A stretch of DNA of 64,000 nucleotides from VAZQ01 sp963817015. GTDB taxonomy: Bacteria; Pseudomonadota; Alphaproteobacteria; Rhizobiales; Xanthobacteraceae. The position numbers and the translations under genes were made by a program. Positions 1-11,033 of the stretch are shown here, piece by piece (position 1 is the stretch's first letter; each line of letters starts with the position of its first letter). The notes beneath the pieces are model-generated. The model made no database searches. It was given only the letters and a program-made list of their open reading frames with translations, and had not been told where the DNA came from. Location: positions 248,001 through 312,000 of the forward strand of contig CAWFMV010000010.1 in assembly GCA_963817015.1 (NCBI GenBank). The letters are read 5' to 3'.

Positions 1-87
1 GTCGCGCAGAGAGAGAGTTTGTTTTTTTCGCATCGTTGCCGGCTTCCTTATGGGTATAGTTGTGACTTTACTCGCTTTCCGAGTGAA

Positions 88-104
88 TATAGTAGCTCAC
101 TATA
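88..104. promoter_or_regulatory. Putative repressor operator 1 (palindrome)
   Basis: The sequence reads TATAGTAGCTCACTATA. The arms TATAGT and ACTATA are perfect inverted repeats. It matches the half-site of the two palindromes at 333-348 and 366-381, with one extra base in the centre. Its distance from the other two suggests it serves a divergent promoter, possibly that of the regulator itself. Confidence 0.55.
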
Positions 105-332
105 CAAGAAGTCGATACCGCGGTGCAAGCTTGGATATGCAGTGCGGGGCCATGCACCGCTGCGACCGGCTCACCAACGCGGCGCCTACTCCCGAAAGAG
201 CCAAATCTGCGCTCAAACAAGCCGTCATTCGACATTCTTTCCGTCCGTTCCGACAATGGCGGCTCGGCGGCCGGCCTGCTTACAAATCGTAGGATGCCCG
301 CCCGACACGCATAGCCCAGTTGCAAAAATAAG

Positions 333-348
333 TATAGTGAGCACTGTA
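333..348. promoter_or_regulatory. Putative repressor operator 2 (palindrome)
   Basis: The sequence is TATAGTGAGCACTGTA, two 7-base arms around a 2-base centre with one imperfect position. It starts exactly 33 bp before the perfect palindrome at 366, about three helical turns, so two dimers could bind the same DNA face. Confidence 0.6.
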
Positions 349-365
349 CTCGTTTGTTCCATTAG

Positions 366-381
366 TATAGTGTCCACTATA
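366..381. promoter_or_regulatory. Putative repressor operator 3 (perfect palindrome)
   Basis: TATAGTGTCCACTATA is a perfect 7+2+7 palindrome. It lies about 40 bp upstream of the likely first start codon of the efflux operon (420) and could block a promoter there. The 16-bp length and A/T-rich arms fit a TetR-family site, but MarR-family binding is also possible. Confidence 0.65.
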
Positions 382-419
382 TCAAAGCCTCAATGACCCA
401 GTTCTCAGCGGAGGTGCCC

Positions 420-824
420 ATGCAGACGGCAAGCCCAACAATCCGGTCAAACGTCGTGACGTTTCCCGCCCGATCATTCCCTGCCCTGCCGGCCCGGCGC
501 TTCGGCCGACCGCGTCAAAGCAGCGTCTATCGGCTCGGGGTTTGGCTATTCAACCGAGCGATATCGATCAAAGGTTGGGTCACCACGTCGTTCGATACCC
601 TCGAGGCACGCTATGTGGATTGGCGGCTTCGCCGCTCCAGCAAGGCCGTCCTGCACGCCTTCGACGATCTGATCATTCTCAACGCGCGCGCCTACCCAAA
701 ACAGCTCGACGAGCTGGTGCAGGAGATCGCGGCGCGCAAGCAGCATTGGCAGCTCACCACCGCTCACATCCTCAACCATCGACGCCAGCTCGACGCAGGC
801 CCCAGCGTCGCGCCGGCGAACTAG
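420..824 (+). CDS. Hypothetical protein ahead of RND pump
   Basis: Encodes about 134 residues with no domain I recognise. I chose ATG 420 because GGAGG at 410-414 sits five bases upstream; an earlier in-frame ATG at 393 has no ribosome site. The N-terminal third is rich in Pro, Arg and Ser. The rest is helical and charged, with a Trp-rich segment (YRLGVWLFN, WVTTSFDTLE, YVDWRLRRSS). No signal peptide or membrane span is clear. The stop is four bases before the membrane fusion protein gene, so it is translationally linked to the efflux pair and probably controlled by the same upstream operators. Confidence 0.7.
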   Translation: MQTASPTIRSNVVTFPARSFPALPARRFGRPRQSSVYRLGVWLFNRAISIKGWVTTSFDTLEARYVDWRLRRSSKAVLHAFDDLIILNARAYPKQLDELVQEIAARKQHWQLTTAHILNHRRQLDAGPSVAPAN

Positions 825-828
825 GGAG

Positions 829-1931
829 ATGACGATGACACTCAGAACAAAGCTCATGCTGCTTGGACTCCCGCTCGCCTTGGGAGCCTGCAGCGAGGTG
901 GCCTCGAAGGAGCCCGAGGTCAGGACGGTCCGCACCATCGTGGCCAATCCGACGCCGGTCGACGACGATCGCCGCGCGGTTGGCGAGGTGCGCCCGCGCT
1001 ATGAGAGCGAGCTCGGCTTTCGCGTATCCGGAAAGGTCATCACGCGGCTGGTCGACGTCGGCGCCTCGGTGAAGGCGGGCGACTTGCTCGCTCGGCTGGA
1101 CGACCAGGACTATCGCAACAAGCTGCGATCAGCAGAAGCCGATCTCGTGTCGGCGCAGGCCGTGCAGGTCGAGGCGGCGGCCGCCGAGGAGCGTTATCGC
1201 CAGCTGCTGGCAAGCGGCAGCACCACGCGCGCCAACTACGACACCGCGCTCAAGAACCTGCGCTCCGCCGACGCGAAGCTCGAGTCGGCCAAGGCCTCCT
1301 GCGATCTGGCCAAGGACCAGCTCGCCTATGCCGAGCTGAAGGCCGAATTCGACGGCGTCGATCACGGCGGTCGGCGCCGATCCCGGCCAGGTCGTCAACA
1401 GCGGCAAGATGATCGTTCGCCTGGCCCAGCCGGACGACAAGGACGCCGTCTTCGCAATCGCCGAGTCCGTGTTCGGCGACCGCAAGCCCAGCGGCAACGA
1501 GCGGCCGCGAGATCTCAGTCACGCTGCTGAGCAACTCCGGCATCTCGGCCGACGGCATCGTGCGCGAGATCTCGCCGGTCGCCGACCCGGTCGACGCGCA
1601 CCTATCCAGGTCAAGGTGACGTTGAAGAACGCGCCGGAGCAGATGCGCTTCGGCGGCAGCGTCGTGGGCCGGCTCAAGACCACGAGCGAGCCCGGTCGTC
1701 GTGCTGCCGGGCAGCGCGCTGTTCGACAAGGCCGGCCAGCCCGCCGTGTGGGTGGTCGATACGCCGCAACCGGCGAGCTCGGGCTCAAGCCCGTGGTCGA
1801 TCGGCCGCTACGAGACCGACCGCGTCATCATCAGCGACGGCCTGGCCAAAGGCGACATCGTCGTGACCGCCGGCGTCAACCGGCTGCGCGAAAACCAGAA
1901 GGTCCGGCTGACCGAAGGGGCTGCACAATGA
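829..1931 (+). CDS. RND efflux membrane fusion protein (frameshifted)
   Basis: Periplasmic adaptor of an RND exporter, linking the inner-membrane pump to an outer-membrane channel. The N-terminus is a lipoprotein signal ending in the lipobox LGAC. Then come a lipoyl-like segment (GFRVSGKVITRLVDVGASVKAGDLL), a long alpha-hairpin rich in Ala/Glu and a beta-barrel segment (IQVKVTLKNAPEQMRFGGSV). ATG 835 has the better spaced GGGAG; ATG 829 is also possible. At least four frame changes occur (near 1360, 1510, 1590 and 1695), yet the protein is continuous across frames. The stop codon overlaps the start of the pump gene (ATGA). Total length, about 365 residues, is normal for the family. Its channel partner is not in the window. 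Confidence 0.88.
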
Positions 1932-4900
1932 CCAGCTTCAATCTCTCCGACTGGGCGCTGCGCCACAAGAGCTTCGTCGTCTATCTCATGCTCGTCGCGG
2001 CGCCATCGCCGGCCTGTGGGCCTACGGCAAGCTCGGCCGCGAGGAAGATCCGCCCTTCACCATCAAGACCATGGTGGTGAAGACGCTGTGGCCGGGCGCG
2101 ACCGCGACCGACACGCTGCAGCAGGTCACCGACCGCATCGAGAAGAAGCTCGAGGAGCTGCCCTATCTCGATTTCGTGCGCAGCTACACCAAGCCCGGCG
2201 AGTCCGTCGTGTTCGTGAACCTGAAGGACACGGTGCGGCGCGGCGGCGGTGCCAGACGCTCTGGTACCAGGTGCGCAAGAAGATCGACGACATCCGCCAG
2301 ACGCTGCCCTCCGGCATCGTCGGCCCGTTCTTCAACGACGAGTTCGGCGACACCTATTCGCTCATCTACGCGCTGACCTCCGACGGCTTCACGCACCGCG
2401 AGCTGCGCGACTATCGCCGATCGCGTGCGCGCCGAGCTGCTGCGCGTGCGCGACGTCGCCAAGGTCGACCTCGTCGGCGTGCAGGACGAGAAGATCTATC
2501 TCGAATTCTCCACCCAGCAGGTCGCGGCGCTCGGTCTCGAGCCGAACGCGCTGATGCAGACGCTGCAGGCGCAGAACGCGCTGGTGCCGAGCGGCACGGT
2601 CGATGCCGGCCCCGAGCGCATCGCGATCCGCGTCTCGGGCGAGTTCACCTCCGAGGCGAGCCTGAAGGACGTCAACTTCCGCTTCAACGACCGCTTCTTC
2701 CGCCTGAGCGACATCGCCACCGTCAAGCGCGCCTATGTCGACCCGCCGCAGCCGATGTTCCGCTACAACGGCCAGCCGGCGATCGGCCTCGCCATCTCCA
2801 TGACGGCCGGCGGCGACGTGCTGGCGCTCGGCCAGAACATCAAGGAGCGCGTCGCGCAGCTGGCGCGCGACCTGCCGATCGGCGTCGACCTGCATCTGGT
2901 CGCCGACCAGCCGCAGGTCGTGCACGAGGCCGTCGGCGAGTTCACCAAGAGCCTGATGGAGGCGATCGCCATCGTGCTGGCGGTGAGCTTCCTGGCGCTC
3001 GGCTGGCGGCCGGGCATCGTGGTCGCCATCGCCATCCCGCTGGTGCTCGCCATCACCTTCGTGCTGATGAAGTTCGCCGGCATCTCGCTGCAGCGCATCT
3101 CGCTCGGCGCGCTCATCATCGCGCTCGGCCTGCTGGTCGACGACGCCATGATCGCCGTCGAGATGATGATCACCAAGATGGAGGAAGGCTACGACAAGAT
3201 CAAGGCCGCGACCTTCGCCTACACGTCGACGGCGTTTCCGATGCTGACCGGCACGCTGGTGACGATCGCCGGCTTCGTGCCGGTCGGCTTCGCGCAAGAG
3301 CGGCGCCGGCGAATACTGCTTCACGCTGTTCGCGGTCGTCGGCATCGCGCTGATCGTGTCGTGGGTCGTGGCGGTGCTGTTCACGCCGCTGACCGGCGTC
3401 GTTCATCCTGCCCGACAAGATCAAGGCAGCGCATGGCCAGCACGGCGCGTCGCGCTTCTCGCGCTGGTTCCACGACAGCCTCGATCTGGCGCTGCGTCGC
3501 AAGTGGCTCGTGCTCGGCGGCGACCGCCGGGCTGTTCGTGCTGTCGCTCGTCGGCATGCGCTTCGTGCAGCAGCAGTTCTTCCCGAAGTCCGACCGGCCC
3601 GAGCTGCTGGTCAACCTGACGCTGCCGCAAAGCGCCTCGCTCAAGGCGACGCAGGAGACGGTCGGCGCGGGTCGAGAAGCTGCTGAAGGCCGATCCCGAC
3701 ATCGAGCACTGGAGCTTCTACGTCGGCCAGGGCGCGATCCGCTTCTACCTGCCGCTCGACGCGCAGCTCGCGAACGATTTCTTCGCCCAGGCCGTGGTCG
3801 TCACCAAGGGCTACAAGGTGCGCGGCAGGTCGTCAGGCGCGGCTGGAGAAGGCGTTCGCCACGCGACTTCGACGACGCTGATGGCGCGCGTGACGCCGCT
3901 CGAGCTCGGACCGCCGGTCGGCTGGCCGCTGAAGTTCCGCGTCAGCGGCCCCGATCCGGTCAAGACGCGCGAGCTCGCCCAGTCGTTCGCGCAGGTGCTC
4001 GGCCAGCAACGCCAACACGCGCAACATCAACTACGACTGGAACGAGCCGGCCAAGGTGATCCGGTCGAGGTCGACCAGGACCGCGCGCGGGCGCTCGGCA
4101 TCAGCTCGCAGCAGCTGTCCAACAACATCAACGCCGTGCTGTCGGGCACCACGATCACGCAGCTGCGCGACGGCACCTATCTGATCGACATCGTGGCGCG
4201 CGCCGTCCCGGAGGAGCGCGCCAAGCTCGAGACGCTGCGCAACCTGATGATCGGCGCGACCGGCGGACGCAACGTGCCGCTCGGCGCAGATCGCGACGCT
4301 CTCCTACACGCTCGAGCCGCCGCTGATCTGGCGCCGCCAGCGCCTGCCGACCGTGACGGTGCAGGCCGACGTGGTGCCGGGCATCGAGGCGACCACCGTC
4401 GTCAAGCAGCTCGACGGCGACGATCGCGGAGTTCCGCGCCAAGCTGCCGCCCGGCTACGCCGTCGTGCTCGGCGGCGTCGATCGAGGACAGCGCCAAGGC
4501 GCAGGCCGAGCATCTTCGTCGTCTTCCCGCTGATGCTGTTCCTGATGGCCACCATCCTGATGGTGCAGCTCATGAGCTTCCAGCGGCTGTTCCTGGTGCT
4601 GCTGACGGCGCCGCTGGCGATCATCGGCGTGGCCGGCGGCGCTGCTGCTCTCGCGGCGCGCCGATGGGCTTCGTCGCCATCCTCGGCGTCATCTCGCTGA
4701 TCGGCATGGTGATCCGCAACTCGGTGATCCTGATCGCGCAGATCGACGAGCACATCGCCGCCGGCGAGCATCCGTGGTCGGCCGTGATCAGCGCGACCGA
4801 GCATCGGCTGCGGCCGATCCTGCTGACGGCGGCCGCCGCCATCCTCGGCATGATCCCGATCGCGCCGACCGTGTTCTGGGGACCGATGGCCTATGCCGTG

Positions 4901-5038
4901 ATGGGCGGGCTCGTGGTGGCGACGCTGCTGACGCTGGTGTTCCTGCCGGCGCTCTACGTGGCGTGGTTCCGGATCAAGCCGGAGCACCTAGATAAAGAGG
5001 TGGTGTCGGCCGAAACCGCTGCGCTTGCGCCCGCGTGA
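1928..5038 (+). CDS. RND efflux permease, HAE1/AcrB type (frameshifted)
   Basis: Inner-membrane proton-driven exporter for hydrophobic or toxic compounds. Summed across frames it is about 1036 residues, the usual size of the family. The fourth membrane segment carries the proton-relay motif LLVDDAMIAVE near residue 403, as in AcrB Asp407/Asp408. Two repeats of six membrane spans with large periplasmic loops can be followed, ending in LYVAWFRIKPEHLDKE. Roughly a dozen single-base frame changes break the gene. Many sit at C/A or G/GA junctions, for example extra G at 4422 and 4480. The start overlaps the adaptor stop, so the two are translationally coupled. Location beside aromatic catabolism genes suggests export of aromatic substrates or intermediates; this is inference. 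Confidence 0.9.
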
Positions 5039-5071
5039 GTTCCAATGACGGCAAACAATCATTGAGGAGAC

Positions 5072-6736
5072 ATGACAATGGATACAGACGTTCTCATCGT
5101 CGGCGCCGGCCCGACCGGCCTGATGCTCGCCAACCAGCTCGCCCGGCGCGGCGTGAAGCCGCGCATCATCGATCGCCATTCCGGCCCGGCGCAGCAATCG
5201 CGCGCGATGGCGGTGCAGGCGCGCACGATGGAAATTTATTCCAAGATGGGGATCATCGATAAGGCGCTTTCGCTCGGTGAGCGCGCCACCGGTGCCAACA
5301 TGTGGGCGAACGGCCGCTGGACCGCGCGCATCCCGGTTGGTGACATCGGCCAGAGCATGAGCCCATTCCCCTTCGTCCTGATGCTTGGCCAGGACGACAA
5401 CGAGCTGATCATGGGCGAGAAGCTGCGCGACTATGGCGTCGCGGTGCGAGTGGAACACCGAGCTCACCGCAATCGAGCAGCATCCGGATCATGTCGATGT
5501 CACGCTCAAGCTGCCCGACGGACAGCACCAGCAATATCAAGGCCACTTGGGTCGCAGGCTGCGACGGCTCACGCAGCCCGGTGCGCGAGCTGAGCGGAAT
5601 CGAATTCCCGGGCGCGCCCTACGAGCAAACGTTCTTCGTCGCCGACACCGAGGCGACCGGGTCGATGAAGCCCGGCGAGCTCAACGTCTATCTCTGGAAG
5701 GACGGCTTCCATTTGTTCTTCCCGATGCGCGGCAAGGATGGCTGGCGCGTGATCGGCATCCTGCCGAAGCACCTTCGGCAGCGCGACGACCTGACGTTCG
5801 AGGAAGTCGTTCCCGCGATCCAGCAGGAGGCCGGAACCAATCTGAGCTTCAAGGCGTGCCACTGGTTCTCCACCTACCGCATCTATCATCGCGCCGCCGA
5901 GCGCTTCCGCGACGGCCGCTGCTTCCTGCTCGGCGACGCCGCGCACATTCACAGCCCAGCTGGCGCGCAGGGCATGAACACCGGCCTGCAGGATGCCTAC
6001 AACCTCGCCTGGAAGCTCGCGCTGGTGGTGCAAGGCCGCGCCGATGCTGCGTTGCTCGACACCTACGAGCAGGAGCGCATCCCGGTGGCGAAGCGGCTCC
6101 TGGAAACCACCGATCGTGCCTTCCAGCTCATCGTCTCGGACGGCTGGCTCGGCGGCCTGTTCCGCACCCGCATCCTTGCCAACGTCGCGGCGCGCGCAAT
6201 GAAGTTCGAGCGCGTGCGCAAGCTTGCCTTCCGCACCATCGCGCAGATCGGCATCAGCTATCCTGCAAGCACGTTGTCGCAGGCGATCTCCGGCCTGCCG
6301 AAGGACGCGCCGGCGCGCGGGCGACCGATTCCCCTGGATGCGGCTCAAGTTTGCGGCGAATGACACAGCCGAGGATCTGTTCGAGCGCCTCGACGACAGA
6401 AAGTTCAACCTGCTCGTGATCGGACAATCGCCGATCGCTCCGCAGACGCTGGACGACTTTGGAGACCTCTTGCGCATCCACACCGCGGCCGACCCTGCCA
6501 ACACGGCCGAGCTCGCCCGCGCCAAGGTTCCTCAACGTTCGTTGTATCTCCTGCGGCCTGACGGCCACGTGGGCCTTTGCGGAACGAGCTTCGATGCGGC
6601 GACGATCAAGCGCTACCTCGCCGAGCAAGTGCAGCTCAAAGCACGAGGCCCCGAGACGGACCGTTTCGTCATTCAAGACAAAGCGACGGCAATCGATCCT
6701 CGCAAATCGACGGGCCATCTCAGGCTTGCGAGCTGA
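5072..6736 (+). CDS. FAD-dependent aromatic hydroxylase (PheA/TfdB type)
   Basis: Flavoprotein monooxygenase that hydroxylates phenol-like aromatic rings using NAD(P)H and oxygen. The N-terminus has the FAD motif VGAGPTGLMLANQLARRG, then the DG motif GCDGSRSPVRE and the GD motif LLGDAAHIHSPAGAQGMN with the NTGLQDAYNLAWKLA helix. A C-terminal thioredoxin-like domain (from RFPWMRLKFAA onward, ending HVGLCGTSFD) marks the phenol hydroxylase subgroup. Length about 555 residues is normal. GGAG at 5065 supports ATG 5072; ATG 5078 is a close alternative. Frame changes lie at about 5447 (extra C), 5540 and 6322 (extra C). It starts 33 bases after the pump gene and faces the aldehyde dehydrogenase. 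The substrate cannot be read from the sequence. Confidence 0.88.
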
Positions 6737-6747
6737 GGACGGCGTGA

Positions 6748-8259
6748 CTACAGCGCCATCACCACGGCCTTGACCTCGGTATAGAGGTCGAGCACCTCGC
6801 GCCCCTTCTCGCGGCCCCAGCCGGACTGCTTGTAGCCGCCGAACGGCATCGCCGGCGTCGAGCGTGCCGTGCATGTTGACGCCGACCGAGCCGGCCCGAT
6901 GCCGGCGCGCCATCTTGTGGGCGGTGCTGAGGTCGCGCGTCCAGATGCTCGCCGCAAGGCCATAGGTGGTGCGGTTCGCTTCCGCGGCAATGCGGTCGAG
7001 GTCGTCGTCGCTGAAGGTCATCGCGCACAGCACCGGGCCGAAGATTTCCTCGCGCACGACCGACATGTCCGGCTGGGTGTCGGTCAGGATCGGTCGGCGC
7101 GATGAAATAGCCCTCGTTGCCGACGCGGCTGCCGCCGGTCACCACCTTGGCGCCGTCCGAGCGGCCCTGCGCCACGTAGCCGGAGACGCGATCGAGCTGC
7201 TCCTGCGAAACGAGCGGGCCCATCTGGGTGTCGGGATCGAGCCCGTGGCCGATCTTGAGCTTGCCGGCCTCCTGCGCGACGCCCTCGACCAGCCGGTCGA
7301 ACACGCTCGCGTGCGCATAGAGCCGCGAGCCCGCCGCGCAGACCTGTCCGGAATTGTTGAAGATCGCGCGCGCGGCGCCCGGCACCGCGATGCTGAGATC
7401 GGCATCGGGAAACACGATCACCGGCGACTTGCCGCCAAGTTCGAGCGACACCTTCTTGAGATTGCCGGCCGCCGCCTGCACGATCAGCCGGCCGACTTCG
7501 GCCGAGCCGGTGAAGGCGATCTTGTCGACGACCGGCATGCGCGGCAAGCGCCGCGCCCGCGGTCTCGCCGAAACCGGTCACGATGTTGACCACGCCGTCC
7601 GGGAATGCCGGCCTCCTGGATCAGCCGCGCCGAGCCGCAGCGCCGTCAGCGGCGTCTGCTCCGCCGGCTTGAGCACGACCGTGCAGCCGGTCGCGAGCGC
7701 TGGCGCGAGCTTCCAGGCCGCCATCATCAGCGGCGAGTTCCAGGGAATGATCTGGCCGACCACGCCGATCGGCTCGCGCAGCGTATAGGCGTGGAAGTTG
7801 CCGGGCTGCGAGAGGCTGATGGTCTCGCCGGTCGAGCTTGGTGGCCCAGCCGGCGGTGTAGCGCAGCACCTCGCAGCTGCTTGGCGATGTCGGAGTTCGC
7901 GAATATTGACGATCGGCTTGCCGTTGTTGAGCGACTCGAGCTCGGCCAGCTCGTCTCTGTTCGCCTCGATCAGCTCGGCAAGCTTCCACATCAGCTTCGC
8001 GCGCTCGCTCCCGGTCATGCGGCTCCAGGGCCCGCCCTCGAATGCGCGCGCGCGCAGCCGTCGACCGCCGCGTCGATGTCGGCGGCCTCGCCCTGCGGCG
8101 ACCTGCGCGATCACGCGGCCGGTCGCCGGGATCGAAGGTATCGAAGGTCTTGCCGGACTTGGCATCGACGAAGCGCCCACCGATGAACAGCTGATGCTGG
8201 CCGCTCAGGAACTGCAGGGCCGCGCGCCCAAGGTGCGGATGGCTGAATGGTGCGTTCAT
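6748..8259 (-). CDS. NAD(P)-dependent aldehyde dehydrogenase
   Basis: Oxidises an aldehyde to the acid, with NAD(P) in the cytoplasm. Family motifs are the general-base segment VSLELGGKSPVIVFPDADL and the catalytic cysteine in NNSGQVCAAGSRLYA. The C-terminus FGGYKQSGWGREKG is also typical. Summed length is 503 residues, normal. ATG at 8259 is preceded by CAGGGAGAG. The gene is broken in several places (near 8130, 7900, 7830, 7620, 7555, 7090 and 6850). It ends 12 bases from the converging hydroxylase gene and follows the two-cupin gene by 32 bases in a minus-strand operon with UbiD and the Bug protein. A likely role is oxidation of an aldehyde in aromatic breakdown, such as a hydroxybenzaldehyde; this is inference. 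Confidence 0.9.
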
Positions 8260-8291
8260 CGTTTCTCTCCCTGAATGCGCGCTGGCTTGTT

Positions 8292-9424
8292 CTACTCCGC
8301 CGCTTCCTTGCTCGCCAGCGGCGGCAGCGTCTCGAGTTCCTTGCGGTAGGCCTCCTCCATGCGCGACGTGAGGCCGTGCTTCGCCAGCGCCTCGGCGAAC
8401 ATCGCGCGCACGCGCGGGCTCTCGTCGGCGTAGTCGAGCTGGTCGCCGCCGAGCCGCTTGCTGATCCAGCACATCATCACGCCTTGCGCGTTGCGCTGCG
8501 AGCCGAGCTTGAAGGCGAGATAGCGCGCCGGCGTCGGGCCGGTGTTGAAATGCTGATGCAGCCACATGTTGGGCGGCACGATCAGCGTGCCCGGCTGCCA
8601 TTCGTAGCGGCGCGGCTGCCTCGCCGTCCGGCCACATCAGCGAATAGCCCTCGCCGGTGAGGATGATCGACGTGAGCGCCGGGCCCGTGCGCGTGCGCCT
8701 TCTTGTAGGTGCCGACCGGGAACTGCGAGATGTGGCCGGGGATGTTGCCCTTCGCGAGATTGAAGCGGACCATGCGGCTGCCGGCGCCGCGCTCGGCCGT
8801 GTCGGCGACCGGCACGTTGACGCCGTCGGGAATGAAATTGGTCTCGAGCCGCAACCCGTCGCGCTGCGACTTGGCGGCGAAATAGTCGGGCTCGCCGTTG
8901 AAGCGCTGCTTGAAGTCGAACGTCGTGTTGAAGACGAAGTCGATGTCCTCGTAGAGATTGATGATCGGCGGCGCATTGGTGACCGCGACATAGCGCGCCG
9001 GCGCCTGGCCCGAGCCGTTGAAGTGCTGATGCCAGCAGTTCATCGGAATGCCGAACAGCGCGCCCGCCTTCCACTCGAACGTCACGCGCTGGCCGGCGTC
9101 GTTCCACACCGTGGTGGAGCCGCGGCCGTCGAGCACGAAGATCATCTCCTCGAACAGGTGGCGCGTCGGCGCGAGGCTCTTGCCGGGCGGGATCTCGCAG
9201 GACATAGCAGTCGTTCGAGGTGCGCGAGGCTTCGTGATTGATGAACACCGCGTTGCCGCCGCGCCGCGCCCAGGGCTTGAGCTCGACCGTGCGCAGGCTC
9301 GGCACATAGTTGGCGCGCTGATGATGTCGAGCCCTTCGCCGCGCACCCAGCGCAGATAGGGCGTGTCCTTCTCGGTCGCGAATTTCTGCGCCAGCTCGTC
9401 CGAGACGATTGCGTCCTTGGCCAT
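8292..9424 (-). CDS. Two-cupin dioxygenase, gentisate 1,2-dioxygenase-like
   Basis: Bicupin protein of about 377 residues resembling gentisate/hydroxynaphthoate ring-cleaving dioxygenases, which use Fe(II) and oxygen. Two barrels are visible: the first around LFEEMIFVLDGRG and MNCWHQHFNGSG, the second around ISQFPVGTYKKAHAHGPGAH and NMWLHQHFNTGPTPARY. The repeated W-H/L-HQHFN-x-G pattern shows internal duplication. ATG 9424 has AGGAGA upstream. Frame changes lie near 9320, 9200, 8685 and 8615. It sits between ALDH and UbiD on the same strand and is related in sequence style to the two single-cupin genes at 12109 and 12659. Ring cleavage is the family role; the substrate here is unknown, and the metal-binding His set differs enough that a non-dioxygenase role is possible. 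Confidence 0.72.
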
Positions 9425-9455
9425 CGCCGTCTCCTGTCCGCGCAATTAGCCTCTT

Positions 9456-9545
9456 CCGTTCGTCCCCGCGCAAGCGGGGACCCAGAGCAACAAATGAGGT
9501 CGGTGCAAATTGCCCCTGGGTTCCCGCTTGCGCGGGAACGAACGG
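9456..9545. repeat. Dispersed palindromic element, GTCCCCGC family
   Basis: A palindromic element lies between the two-cupin and UbiD genes. Its ends are inverted copies of CCGTTCGT-CCCGCG, and each end has its own small hairpin (CCCCGC-GCAA-GCGGGG and TTCCCGC-TTGC-GCGGGAA). The same family recurs at 33859-33966 and 43321-43490. Confidence 0.75.
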
Positions 9546-9574
9546 AGAGTGCATCGGCTCCAGCGAAACATGCC

Positions 9575-11033
9575 CTACCGCTGCGGGAACGCGAACGTGT
9601 CGCCGTACTTCTTCAGGATCGCCTCGCGCTGGTCCTTGTCGATGCGGTTGACCGGCGGGAACTTGTCCTTCCAGGCCCACGGCCGCACCGCGTAGATAGA
9701 TCGCGCGCGAATTGGTGAAGGGCCCGTTGGCGGTCTGCTCCGGCGGCATGCGCGGATCGAGCGGCGTCGCCCAGCAGTTCTCCACGATCTCGATGTCGGT
9801 CGCGGGATCGACGCGCGTCGTCATCGCCCAGATCACCTCCTTCATGTTGGACGGATCGATGTCCTCGTCGACGATCACCACGAAGCGGCCGTTGCGCGCC
9901 GACGCCGCGCAGCCGAGCACCGCCATGCCGGCCTGCTTGGCGTGGCCGGCATATTGCTGCTTGATCGCGACCACGACCAGGAACGGATTGTGCACATAGG
10001 TGCCGACGATGCCGGGCACGCCGACGGCTTCGAGCTGCTCCCACAGGATGCCGCCTTCGAAGCGCACCGAATGATGCGGCGCGCCCGGCCATTGCGGCGC
10101 CATGTTCAGCAGGATCGGATCGTTGCGATAGTAGATCGCCTTGACGCGGATCGACCGGCTGCTCGTCGGCGGTGCCCTTGGTGCCGACCGTGTAGTAGCC
10201 CGGCCATTCGCCGAACGGACCTTCCAGCCGCGACTCGACCTCGGGCGGCGGCATCTCGCCTTCGATCACGACCTCGGCATGCGCCGGGATCGGCAGGCCG
10301 GTGAGCGGCCCCTTGATCACCTCGACCGGGCGGCCCGAGCATGCCGCCGGCGCGATCGAGCTCGGACACGCCGAACGGAAACTTCGTGTAGGAGAGAAAG
10401 AACAGCAGCGGATCGCCGCCGAAGGTCGCGACCACCGGGCAGGCCTTGCCCTGCTTCCAGTAGCGCTCCGCGATCAGCCGGCCCTGCTGGCCCGGGCTCT
10501 GCCAGATGCCGAGCAGGTTGCGCTCGTGCACCTGCATCCGGTAGGTGCCCATGTTGACGTAGCCGGTCTCCGGATCGCGGTTGATGAAGCTGTCGCCGGT
10601 GCCGATGTAGCGGCCGCCGTCGCCCGCGTGCGACTGCAGCACCGGAAACTGAGCAGATCGACCTCGTTGTCGCGCATGACGTTCTGCATCACCGGCCCGG
10701 TCGCGACCTCCTTGCGGCGGGATCGGCGGCGCGTGCTTGATGCGCTGCGCCGCGTGCCGCACGATCTCCATCTTGGGCGTGTCGGGCGGCAGCCCGAGCG
10801 CGATCGCCATGCGCACGCGCGAGGCGGTCGGGATGCTGAGCACGCGGAAGCCCTTCGGATAGCCCTTGATCTCGTCGAACATCAGCGCCGGCGGCTCGTC
10901 GATCAGCTCCGACACGGTCTCGGTCAGCGCGCCGATCTCGAGATTCCAGTCGGCGTCGTTGATCACCTTCACTTCGCCGAGCTTCTCGCACTCCGCGAGG
11001 AACGAGCGCAGCCCGTCATAGTCTTTCTTGCAT
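9575..11033 (-). CDS. UbiD-family (de)carboxylase
   Basis: Reversible decarboxylase of aromatic or alpha,beta-unsaturated acids that needs the prenylated flavin made by UbiX. Recognisable blocks are FINRDPETGYVNMGTYRMQ, IWQSPGQQGRLIAERYWKQG, VVIEGEMPPPEVESRLEGPF and GPFGEWPGYYT, then VDEDIDPSNMKEVIWAMTTR near the C-terminus. These contain the conserved Arg and acidic residues of the active site. Length about 486 is normal. ATG 11033 is followed by one apparent extra base, after which the frame reads KKDYDGLRSFLAEC. Other frame changes are near 10720, 10650, 10340, 10150 and 9695. No UbiX partner is in the window. It overlaps the end of the Bug gene and belongs to the same minus-strand operon. 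Confidence 0.88.

Larger units (their letters stand above)
1..419. promoter_or_regulatory. Regulatory region ahead of efflux operon
   Basis: No convincing gene lies in this stretch. It carries three copies of a TATAGTG/CACTATA-type palindrome (separate entries) and a small inverted repeat ACTCG-CTTTC-CGAGT at 70-84. The arrangement, with sites at both ends of the region and an efflux operon to the right, is typical of the control region of a TetR/AcrR-regulated RND pump. The repressor gene would be expected to the left of the window, transcribed leftward. That placement is inference. Confidence 0.6.

Noticed and set aside
19..396. Frame of 125 codons at the left edge
   Set aside because: It overlaps the operator palindromes, has no ribosome site and no domain; the region reads better as control DNA.
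2389..3384. Minus-strand frame of 331 codons within the RND pump
   Set aside because: Low-complexity Asp/Arg/His-rich translation opposite a clearly recognised pump gene; a shadow.
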